Part shown: piece after piece, positions 8,077 through 14,745 of the stretch | How positions within the stretch are numbered: the stretch's first letter is position 1 | How the letters are laid out: every line of letters starts with the position of its first letter | NCBI GenBank assembly: GCA_017477425.1 | Contig: JAFUVT010000019.1 | Coordinates: 109,900 to 173,899, forward strand | Direction of reading: 5' to 3' | Origin: Bacteroidales bacterium | GTDB taxonomy: Bacteria; Bacteroidota; Bacteroidia; Bacteroidales; F082 | Length of the DNA: 64,000 nucleotides | Program-made: the position numbers and the translations under genes | The notes under the pieces: model-generated | What the model was told of the DNA's origin: nothing | Databases searched by the model: none | The model's input: the letters and a program-made list of their open reading frames with translations, nothing else

Positions 8077-9413
8077 ATCTTGACCAAATAGCAAAAGAAT
8101 ATGAGGATTACAAAGACGGGTTGTATCATACTGCATATATTTTGGACCCATTCTACTCGCAAATTTGCGACCATTTTCAATTCCTTATTAGCATTCATAA
8201 TGATAGAGATACTTTGACATCAACAATTAAAAATGTTCTTAAGCTATCCGACCCTATTACTGAATCCGAGGCTAACAACTATTACGAAAACATCCAAGGT
8301 ATTTTCTTTATGGTTTCGGTATTGTGGCCTCTCCAATTATCTCTTTCATATATCGAATCACAGGGAAAGAACGCGATGGAATCTTTACTAATGGACAATT
8401 CCAACATTAACACAAATGTTTTTTCTGCAAGAAGTCTTTACGATCTTATTATTCACCTGCCAGAATCAATAGTACTTCCTTTACTACAAGATATTTGTGA
8501 AAAAAACGATAGTTTTTCGTTAATAGATGCTTATCAAAGTAATAATGCCGAAGATTTCATAAATGCCTTTGAAAAGCAAAAAGATAAAATGGATATTATT
8601 GATGCTTTTGTTTCGAAAGCACGTAAAACTGAATTAATCAATAATGCGATTGAATCACTGAATCCAAATGCAAACTGGACAATATGGGATTTTTTTCGAC
8701 TATCACAAAAATCTTTACTTCTAACCTGCCAAGAACCAGGATTGGAGCTGGCCTATCGAATAGCACAGAATCCTCAACGTTTTCTTTTTGCAGATCCCAA
8801 ATTATTAGAACAAGAGGCAAAACAAGCATACAAATCCGCTTTAATGAAATACCTTTCCAAAAAAGGCATGTTTGACGAATATGAAAAAAGCATTATCGAG
8901 GGAATCATACAAGACCAAAATTTTATCGCCTTAACCAATGAACTTCTTGACGAATGTCGGAAGGAAAAAGAGCAAGGATGTTTAAACGATGAAAATGGTG
9001 GTGCAAATGGAGAAAATGGCATTATTCCGTTACCATTTACCACCTCTGTCACCATCGATACGAATGACCGTATTATGTTTTTGACCGAATTGTACGACAA
9101 GCTGGTAGATAAAAGATACGTGGATTCAAACAAATGTGATGATTTTGTGTTTTTATTAGGTGGAGGAAGCAAGTGTCCGAAGAATCTTGCCCCAATAAAA
9201 TGGTTAAAACAGAAAAATCAACTGCAAGCATTTTGTTCCGTCTATCTGAACAAAGATACAAACATAGAATGGAGTACGCTTAATTCGTATTTTACATGGA
9301 AGGGTGGTTCTCCCAAACTTTCTAATAGTTGTGGGGTAATACCAAAAAACTTCAAAACAAACTTTTTAGCGATATTTGAAGAATGCAAAACAAAGATTCT
9401 CAAACAAGATTAA
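8073..9413 (+). CDS. Integrase-linked protein of unknown function
   Basis: A 446-aa, A+T-rich, mostly helical protein I cannot assign. Its start overlaps the integrase stop (ATGA), so the two are co-translated. Visible parts: an all-helical N-terminal two-thirds without signal peptide or clear membrane segment, a low-complexity Asn/Gly/Glu linker (DENGGANGENG, about residues 308-318), and a compact C-terminal domain with FVFLLGG, PIKWLKQKNQLQAF and a terminal WSTLNSYFTWKG/SCGVIPKNF region. That C-terminal layout resembles small regulatory proteins that follow integrases in Bacteroidales elements (RteC-like), but this is only an impression. A role in excision control is a guess from position. 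Confidence 0.8.
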   Translation: MNLDQIAKEYEDYKDGLYHTAYILDPFYSQICDHFQFLISIHNDRDTLTSTIKNVLKLSDPITESEANNYYENIQGIFFMVSVLWPLQLSLSYIESQGKNAMESLLMDNSNINTNVFSARSLYDLIIHLPESIVLPLLQDICEKNDSFSLIDAYQSNNAEDFINAFEKQKDKMDIIDAFVSKARKTELINNAIESLNPNANWTIWDFFRLSQKSLLLTCQEPGLELAYRIAQNPQRFLFADPKLLEQEAKQAYKSALMKYLSKKGMFDEYEKSIIEGIIQDQNFIALTNELLDECRKEKEQGCLNDENGGANGENGIIPLPFTTSVTIDTNDRIMFLTELYDKLVDKRYVDSNKCDDFVFLLGGGSKCPKNLAPIKWLKQKNQLQAFCSVYLNKDTNIEWSTLNSYFTWKGGSPKLSNSCGVIPKNFKTNFLAIFEECKTKILKQD

Positions 9414-9431
9414 TCGTTTTGCAGCCCATGT

Positions 9432-10076
9432 TTATCTTTCACAAACCACCTCAAATGCCCGCTCCAACCTCGGAAGTATAGGTGAGAAATGGGTGCCTTC
9501 AACGAGTTCAAACGTGACGGTAGCATGACTTTTAGATTTCATAATATTGGCGGCAGCAAGGGTTCTCTCCTCTACTGTCGCCATTCTTTTATCCTTTACG
9601 TTCTTCTCCTTCTCACCCAGCAACATACAAACCTTCTTAATCTGGGATGATGGAGCGTGTTCATTCATCCACTCAACAAAGCCGTCATACCACAGCGACC
9701 CAGATATACTGATAATGTTGATAAAAGTATCTGTATTAATGCCCGCCCATACCGCAAAAAGCCCCGACAACGAAACACCCATGATTGTCCTCTCTGGATC
9801 CACCATGCCCAAAGTTTTTTCAATTTCAGGGATTATCTCATTGGTCAGTTTATCAAGGAATGATGTCGCCTGTCCTCCAAAGGGTTTTGTTTTCTTGAAT
9901 ACTCCCTCTGCTGGCCAAGGCGTTAAGTCATCATTCCAGTTCGCGCCAGGAATCACAACAATGGAAACGCCGTATTTGCCAGCCAATTCTTTCAACCCTA
10001 CATCTAAATCCTCCCTGATTCCTTCAGGCAGAATCATGTAGCAGATTTTGTTGGTGTTTTGTGCAGCGTATATCAT
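9432..10076 (-). CDS. Alpha/beta hydrolase, esterase-like
   Basis: A 214-aa protein with an alpha/beta-hydrolase outline. There is an early strand region (ICYMILPEG), an oxyanion region, the nucleophile elbow GVSLSG (Ser about residue 100), and a late His in VEGTHFSPILPRLE, consistent with a Ser-Asp-His triad. It resembles the putative esterase (Fes/EstD-like) family. There is no signal peptide, so it is cytoplasmic. It lies 3 nt after the PLD-like gene and is probably co-transcribed with it, ending convergently with the integrase operon. The substrate is unknown; an effector role beside a PLD nuclease is possible but speculative. Confidence 0.72.
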   Translation of the reverse strand: MIYAAQNTNKICYMILPEGIREDLDVGLKELAGKYGVSIVVIPGANWNDDLTPWPAEGVFKKTKPFGGQATSFLDKLTNEIIPEIEKTLGMVDPERTIMGVSLSGLFAVWAGINTDTFINIISISGSLWYDGFVEWMNEHAPSSQIKKVCMLLGEKEKNVKDKRMATVEERTLAAANIMKSKSHATVTFELVEGTHFSPILPRLERAFEVVCER

Positions 10077-10079
10077 TTC

Positions 10080-10604
10080 TCACCCAATCCTATCAATACA
10101 AACATCTTTACGACCACAGTTTTTGCAATAGGCTCCCATCCAAACCTTGTCGAACTGGTTGATGGCCGATTCTACAAACTCAGGGTCGTTGGTGAGGATG
10201 CCAGCTTCAAAGTTGCGACGGTTCTCACTCTTCATGCCCATACCCGCGCCTGTAAGGTTAGCCGAGCCAATGTAAGCTGTCTCTGTGTCAAATATCATCA
10301 GCTTGAAATGCACCCTCGGACAGCATACCCTTTCCAAGTCAGTTGCAAGTATGGGATATTTGTCGAAGTCATCCCGGAACATCTGACCTGGTTCTTTGGC
10401 ATGTATCAATCTCACATCTACGCCTTTCTTCAACAAATCGGCAAGCATGGAAAGAAAAGGAACTGCATCATTACCCTTCATCACATACAGGTCTTTGATG
10501 TCAGCCGTACCAATCCATAATGAGTGTTTTACCGTGGCAACCCGTGATATTATCTCGGTGTAATGTTGCTCGTTTTGGATGTATTTGATGAAGGGTGATG
10601 GCAT
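10080..10604 (-). CDS. Phospholipase D-like nuclease (single HKD)
   Basis: A 174-aa protein of the PLD superfamily with one HKD motif, HFKLMIFD followed by AYIGSANLTGAGM (about residues 95-120). This is the Nuc/BfiI-type arrangement in which a homodimer builds one active site. The N-terminal part (TVKHSLWIGTADIKDLYV) supplies the first half of the fold. The C-terminus has a Cys cluster (YCKNCGRKDVC) that could bind zinc. A cytoplasmic nuclease or phosphodiesterase is likely. It has its own -7 box at 10625-10632 and is followed by the hydrolase gene. Confidence 0.8.
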   Translation of the reverse strand: MPSPFIKYIQNEQHYTEIISRVATVKHSLWIGTADIKDLYVMKGNDAVPFLSMLADLLKKGVDVRLIHAKEPGQMFRDDFDKYPILATDLERVCCPRVHFKLMIFDTETAYIGSANLTGAGMGMKSENRRNFEAGILTNDPEFVESAINQFDKVWMGAYCKNCGRKDVCIDRIG

Positions 10605-10624
10605 GGTTTATTCGGTTGATGCGG

Positions 10625-10632
10625 CAAAGATA
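10625..10632 (-). promoter_or_regulatory. -7 element for the PLD-like gene
   Basis: The reverse complement reads TATCTTTG, an exact consensus match about 20 nt before the ATG at 10604. The -33 element is weak. Confidence 0.5.
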
Positions 10633-10645
10633 GGCATTTTGTTTT

Positions 10646-11092
10646 TCATTCATCATCAATCCTTAGCGGTGTACCTAACGGGAAAAAGGTTGGCCAAAGG
10701 ATGATAATGCTTTCTTTCTTGGATTCGACTGCCTTTAATTGTTTGTTGCGTTTGGCCGCTTTCTTTTCGCGTTTTCTATCCATCTTTTCCTTTTGTTTGC
10801 GGCTCTGGTGCTTTCGTTTTTTGGCTTGTTTTTTCCTTTGCTCTTCTTCGTTGGCTTTCATTTTGGCCTCAATTCGTAATTGCTTCTCTTCCCTTGCTTT
10901 TTCGGCTTGCTCGATTTCCTCCCAAATATGCTTGTAGAATTCTTCCCCGCCACCAAAAGGCACTGTTCTGACGCTACCACATTCAGGACAACGCTGGGGA
11001 ACGGAAAATGCTGTCATGTGATACTCAATATCATGCGATTTGAAAACACGACCGCAACGGGTGCATGTGAATGTTGTTAATCCTCGGTACAT
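10646..11092 (-). CDS. Zinc-ribbon protein with highly charged coiled coil
   Basis: A 148-aa protein of unknown function. The N-terminus is a four-Cys zinc ribbon (CTRC near residue 10 and CPEC near residue 35). The rest is a very Lys/Glu/Arg/Gln-rich helix (about 50-125, many KK and EE pairs) likely to bind nucleic acid or form a coiled coil, and the tail is short and hydrophobic. Its start overlaps the end of the upstream gene by 16 nt, so it belongs to the 12026->10646 operon. The ribbon suggests nucleic-acid or protein docking. Confidence 0.7.
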   Translation of the reverse strand: MYRGLTTFTCTRCGRVFKSHDIEYHMTAFSVPQRCPECGSVRTVPFGGGEEFYKHIWEEIEQAEKAREEKQLRIEAKMKANEEEQRKKQAKKRKHQSRKQKEKMDRKREKKAAKRNKQLKAVESKKESIIILWPTFFPLGTPLRIDDE

Positions 11093-11847
11093 AATATCAG
11101 TTTTTTCTTTTTTCTACGTTGTTTGCGATACCATTCCTCCCGTTTCTCTTGTTCCGCCTTCTTCCTCATTTCCAAACGCATTGCAGCCTCTTGCTCCTTT
11201 TGGTTCTTTTCCTCCTCGTCTGCCGCATCAAACCTTGCGTTTTCTTCATCCAGTCTTTTCTTGTGGATTTTCTTGATTTCGATGATCTCTTCAGGAGTAA
11301 ACAGCCTTTCCAGCACCTCATCCCTCACCCTTGAATAGCCAAGTCGAGCAGATTCCTTGATTTCCTCGTCAGTATAGATGTCGTCGGCCAAATAGATTTC
11401 ATCGTTTCTGCGTTCTCTTTCAAGTTCCTCGTTCTGTCGGTCGAAATTAGCCCGCTGTTCTTCGGGGGTGTAGCCGTAGAAAGTAAGATGCCAAAGACAA
11501 TGGGCGGCCAGCACGGTATCATTGCAATGCAGGTCTTTGTCCCGTTTCACTTGATAACCCAAATACTCGCTCCAGCGTATTCCCTCCAGAACGCCAATGT
11601 ATGGCACATCATACTGACGGTCGTATTGCGCCAAGAAGTAATCCTCGCTATGCGGCTTCAGTTTCATGTCCCTGATATAATGGTACGCCTTCAGGAAAGC
11701 CCCTCCTTGGTTACTCATTTTGAGATCGAAATCAACGATAATATCCATCATGGTGTCGAAGTTGCTTTTCAAGATAAGTTCGCGAAGCGTTAGCGGTCGA
11801 GGGCCACGCCAGTCAAGTTTCGTCCAAACGGGATGCTTGTTTTTCAT
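11077..11847 (-). CDS. Uncharacterised protein, possibly DUF6557-like
   Basis: A 256-aa protein. The first ~140 residues contain LTLRELILKSNFDTMMDII, a Tyr-rich stretch and VLAAHCLWHLTFYGYTPEEQ. From memory this layout resembles the DUF6557 family of Bacteroidota accessory genes; the match is unverified. The C-terminal ~100 residues are a strongly charged Glu/Lys/Arg helix ending in a basic KKKK patch. There is no signal peptide or membrane segment. It overlaps the 60-aa membrane gene upstream and the zinc-ribbon gene downstream, so the three are translationally coupled. Confidence 0.7.
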   Translation of the reverse strand: MKNKHPVWTKLDWRGPRPLTLRELILKSNFDTMMDIIVDFDLKMSNQGGAFLKAYHYIRDMKLKPHSEDYFLAQYDRQYDVPYIGVLEGIRWSEYLGYQVKRDKDLHCNDTVLAAHCLWHLTFYGYTPEEQRANFDRQNEELERERRNDEIYLADDIYTDEEIKESARLGYSRVRDEVLERLFTPEEIIEIKKIHKKRLDEENARFDAADEEEKNQKEQEAAMRLEMRKKAEQEKREEWYRKQRRKKKKLILCTED

Positions 11848-12026
11848 GGTTGATCCAGTTTTGAGGTATCAGTTGCTTTCCCGTTTGCCCCACTATCGCA
11901 CAAGCTCCATATCACGAACCAAACCACTGCGCTGACGGCATAAATAACCCATGCCCATCCCGGCGCATCGATGGCAAGGAGGATGAAAAACGAGACGAGA
12001 TAATCAATGAAGAAAAACGAACCCAT
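11844..12026 (-). CDS. Small membrane protein, 60 aa
   Basis: A short protein with two hydrophobic helices (SFFFIDYLVSFFILLAI and WAWVIYAVSAVVWFVIWSL) separated by a Pro-Gly turn, and a polar C-terminal tail: a helical hairpin membrane protein. It overlaps the 256-aa gene by 4 nt (ATGA) and has its own promoter, which supports it being real despite its size. It heads the operon 12026->10646. A holin- or toxin-like effector or a membrane anchor are both possible; nothing in the sequence decides. Confidence 0.65.
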   Translation of the reverse strand: MGSFFFIDYLVSFFILLAIDAPGWAWVIYAVSAVVWFVIWSLCDSGANGKATDTSKLDQP

Positions 12027-12051
12027 AGTGCATTGGTTTTAATATCGAGTG

Positions 12052-12059
12052 CAAAACTA
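12052..12059 (-). promoter_or_regulatory. -7 element for the 60-aa membrane protein operon
   Basis: The reverse complement reads TAGTTTTG, with a TTG (CAA at 12080-12082 on the plus strand) exactly 20 bp upstream. It lies 25 nt before the ATG at 12026, separating this operon from the Hsp70/HerA operon. Confidence 0.55.
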
Positions 12060-12162
12060 TCGCACCCTTACCAATACCCCAAGGATTGTAGTAAAGTATA
12101 GTAAAGAAACAGTATAGACCCTCTTACAGAACAAGGGGAAATGGAGCCAGTAAAGGGGGTGC

Positions 12163-13437
12163 TTAAAGCCTCTCTATTTCTTGCGCCCGCTCTTCCGAAA
12201 TGCCATACATCACTCTCAACCTATCAAGGATTCGGCGGCTTCTATCGGAAATAGCACCATTTTCGCAAGCATCTTTATATGCTTCGAGATATTCTTGCTC
12301 TTCTTTGGTTAGTTGTGGTTGGAGCGAATCTTCAAGTTCTTTGGCGCGGACTTCACTAATACCTAATGATATTCGAAGGCGTTCCATCATCTTGCGCTCA
12401 CGAGACGATATTTCGCCATCATCGAAAATATCCTTCAGTGCATCAAGGTATTCTTGTTCGTTTGGTACTAGCAGACCACCATTAATAGCATTTTTTGCCC
12501 CATATTCTTCTTCCAAACTGCTATAATTATTCGTCTTTCTATCATTATCATCTGCTTCCTCGTTTGAGCAATAACCTTCATCTTGCAGACGAGTTAATTC
12601 TTTCTTGCACAACGGAATGCCGAGCAAAGCCCCTTTCTCAAGTAGTGTCAAGGCGAAGTCCATATCTCCAACTTCCTTTTGGCACTTTGCATATAAATAC
12701 CAGCAAAAGCCCCAGTATTTTTGCATCGAATCATCATCGTCATATTCGGACAAACTTCCTAGAATGTCCTTGCCCAAAATGGCATATCGTTGAGCCTCTG
12801 AATAATCTCCCTTATCAAAATAGGCATCGGCCAAACTTGTATAAGCAACTATTTTATTGTAGGAAGTAGACCCATTCTTTAATTCTGAAGCGTATTCTAT
12901 TTTGAGATCTATGTCATCTTCTAGCTTTCCACTTACAAGCATCAAATACAGAACGAAATAATATGCGTCATTAAACCAATCTCGCAGAGCTTCATTCTTG
13001 ATCAACGTATTCTCTATACTTTCGATGTGAGGACAAAGCTGATTAATGGATTGTACCTTTTTGAGGAGGCTTTGCGGTGAAATCAACGACTCGTCGATTT
13101 TTTCCAGAAAACCAAGCAATTCAAAAACAAAGTACAACACTTTGAATTCTTCGTCGTCTTGGAGCAAGCGTGTAGCAGAGTTAATCGCCGTCTTTCCCAT
13201 GTCAATAGCCCAGTATTTGTCATCATCTGGATTGTCAGTGTTGTCATAGAAAAAATAGCACAGTATTGCAGCCATGTAATAATAGCAGGCAGAATCCGTT
13301 GAGTTGTCGTATTCTATACTCCTTGCTTTTCGAAAAATTGCATTGTATTCTTTTTCAAGTGTTTGTCGGTTGGCAATGCGAGTCTCTAGTCCATCAAAAA
13401 AATGATTCCAATCTTCAGAAAAATTGTATTGTGCCAT
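12163..13437 (-). CDS. Helical TPR/SEL1-like protein with duplicated C-terminal module
   Basis: A 424-aa protein of unknown function. The N-terminal ~300 residues are helical, with TPR/SEL1-like helix pairs (AYTSLADAYFDKGDYSEAQRY and the next pair DFALTLLEKGA). An acidic linker (EEADDNDRK) follows. The C-terminus holds two copies of a ~45-residue helical module: EQEYLDALKDIFDDGEIS...LGISEVRAKELE and EQEYLEAYKDACENGAIS...YGISEERAQEIE. Similar modules occur at the ends of many Bacteroidota stress and mobile-element proteins. It is the last gene of the tight operon that starts at 20414. A scaffolding role is inferred. Confidence 0.78.
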   Translation of the reverse strand: MAQYNFSEDWNHFFDGLETRIANRQTLEKEYNAIFRKARSIEYDNSTDSACYYYMAAILCYFFYDNTDNPDDDKYWAIDMGKTAINSATRLLQDDEEFKVLYFVFELLGFLEKIDESLISPQSLLKKVQSINQLCPHIESIENTLIKNEALRDWFNDAYYFVLYLMLVSGKLEDDIDLKIEYASELKNGSTSYNKIVAYTSLADAYFDKGDYSEAQRYAILGKDILGSLSEYDDDDSMQKYWGFCWYLYAKCQKEVGDMDFALTLLEKGALLGIPLCKKELTRLQDEGYCSNEEADDNDRKTNNYSSLEEEYGAKNAINGGLLVPNEQEYLDALKDIFDDGEISSRERKMMERLRISLGISEVRAKELEDSLQPQLTKEEQEYLEAYKDACENGAISDRSRRILDRLRVMYGISEERAQEIERL

Positions 13438-13448
13438 ATCTAATCTTT

Positions 13449-13682
13449 TTACGGTTTCTTAATATCGAACATTCCCCGTCCCCCTTTGATATCGCTGTCA
13501 GAAAGATAAATGCCATTTATTTCCAACTGCCTTTTAAGCATATCATGGCAACGGCTATTATTGAACAAGTTATTAGGGCCGATACCTGGCATATTGATGT
13601 TTATCAGGTATTGTTCGCCTTTGTCGATGTGCATTTGACCACGGTTTATATCGTGTCTTGCTGTGATAATGAATGCTGGCAT
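13449..13682 (-). CDS. Small conserved protein, 77 aa (possibly DUF6140-like)
   Basis: A 77-aa protein beginning MPAFIITARHDINRGQMHI, with an IDKGEQY...NMPG segment, a helix (SRCHDMLKRQLEINGIYLS) and a final GGRGMFDIKK strand. The compact beta-helix-beta arrangement resembles small DUF6140-type proteins in Bacteroidota; that match is from memory. The frame is open to 13742, but the ATG at 13682 gives the typical N-terminus and avoids a 58-nt overlap with the preceding gene. It sits 2 nt after the 94-aa gene and 11 nt before the TPR-like gene. Confidence 0.6.
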   Translation of the reverse strand: MPAFIITARHDINRGQMHIDKGEQYLININMPGIGPNNLFNNSRCHDMLKRQLEINGIYLSDSDIKGGRGMFDIKKP

Positions 13683-13684
13683 GG

Positions 13685-13969
13685 CTACTTTATCCCTTCT
13701 TTTATGGCTTGCTTGGCTTCTTCTGGTTCGCGAAGCAGCCAATCCATAGTTAATAATGCTCCTGTGATGGATAATCCCATTTCTTTCATAAGCCCCTTGC
13801 AGGTATAACCTTCAATGCAAAGGTCAGGGGTAGTTCCCTCCTTGATACAGGTCATAAATGCACCATATATCATGGGGTTGGTCTCGGCCAGTTTTTGAGC
13901 AAGTTCCTCCGTTTGGTCTTTAGGCACACCTTGTGCTTCAAGATACTTTCTTATTTCTTTTGTTTCCAT
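13685..13969 (-). CDS. Small helical protein, 94 aa
   Basis: An unrecognised, all-helical, mildly acidic protein with no signal peptide and no strong membrane segment. It has a central pair of Cys residues (TPDLCIEGYTCKGLM) and a GALLTMDWLLREPEEA helix near the end. Its start is 1 nt from the stop of the metallopeptidase-like gene, the kind of packing seen for an immunity, adaptor or chaperone protein of its neighbour. That is only a contextual guess. Confidence 0.62.
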   Translation of the reverse strand: METKEIRKYLEAQGVPKDQTEELAQKLAETNPMIYGAFMTCIKEGTTPDLCIEGYTCKGLMKEMGLSITGALLTMDWLLREPEEAKQAIKEGIK

Positions 13970-13970
13970 A

Positions 13971-14744
13971 TCAGTCTCTTAGATTTTTCAGTTTATCTAC
14001 TTGTGAGAAAACATAACTTTCAAACGCAAAAGCATCTTTTTCGATGGGCTGGTTTCTGTAGATTTCCATACCGTAAACCTGTGCGCTTTTGTAATGTTCC
14101 ATATTGTACTTCCACTCGGCAATAGCCGCTGGAGCGATTTCGGGGTATAGCTGAGGATTCTCAACGACTTGTTGTTGAAACGCATGTTCGGACTCATGTA
14201 CTATTGTTTTGAGGGTGCCGCGAGGATCAGGATGCTCCAAATAGCTCTCATTCAAGGTTATGCTTTTCGTTTCGGGATTATACCCACCTAACGAATCCAT
14301 CGCGCAAAACCTGAGAGGGATATCTGGATCCAAACCCAAACTGGCTTTTATCTCCTCAAAGAACTCTTGTGCCAGTTGTTCGCGAGTTTCCAAGTTCCCT
14401 TCCATGAAAGTTTCGGCTCTGCCCGAGGTGTAGAAGGAATCGGATGTCGAAATGCAGTTTTCAACGCAATCTATATTTTTGAATTGTTCCAATTGCTTTA
14501 TATCCGAAACAAACTCGTAATATTCTTGCGGCATGGCATCTGTTGTGAATTGCATTTCATCAAGACGCATTTCCATCATGTTGACAGAATCCAGCTTTTC
14601 TTCATAAGTCATATTCAGCCACTCTTCTGGCTCAGGAATTACCTCTTGCAGATATTCCTTTTGAGCTTCAGACAAACCTTCGTTTTGCAATCCCTCTGAA
14701 GAAATGGTAGGCCTAATTCCTTCGTAATCTTCCAATCCGTACAT
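13971..14744 (-). CDS. Zincin-like metallopeptidase (HESEH)
   Basis: A 257-aa protein with a zinc-metallopeptidase signature TIVHESEHAFQQQ (HExxH, about residues 181-189) and a later acidic helix (EKDAFAFESYVFS) that could provide the third ligand. Upstream is a strand-rich stretch (PLRFCAMDSLGGYNPETKSITLNESY) typical of compact zincins. The N-terminal ~130 residues are acidic and helical and may be a docking or pro-region. There is no signal peptide, so it is cytoplasmic unless exported by its neighbours. It is 1 nt from the HerA-like gene. It could be an effector of the operon or a processing protease. Confidence 0.72.
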   Translation of the reverse strand: MYGLEDYEGIRPTISSEGLQNEGLSEAQKEYLQEVIPEPEEWLNMTYEEKLDSVNMMEMRLDEMQFTTDAMPQEYYEFVSDIKQLEQFKNIDCVENCISTSDSFYTSGRAETFMEGNLETREQLAQEFFEEIKASLGLDPDIPLRFCAMDSLGGYNPETKSITLNESYLEHPDPRGTLKTIVHESEHAFQQQVVENPQLYPEIAPAAIAEWKYNMEHYKSAQVYGMEIYRNQPIEKDAFAFESYVFSQVDKLKNLRD

Positions 14745-14745
14745 A

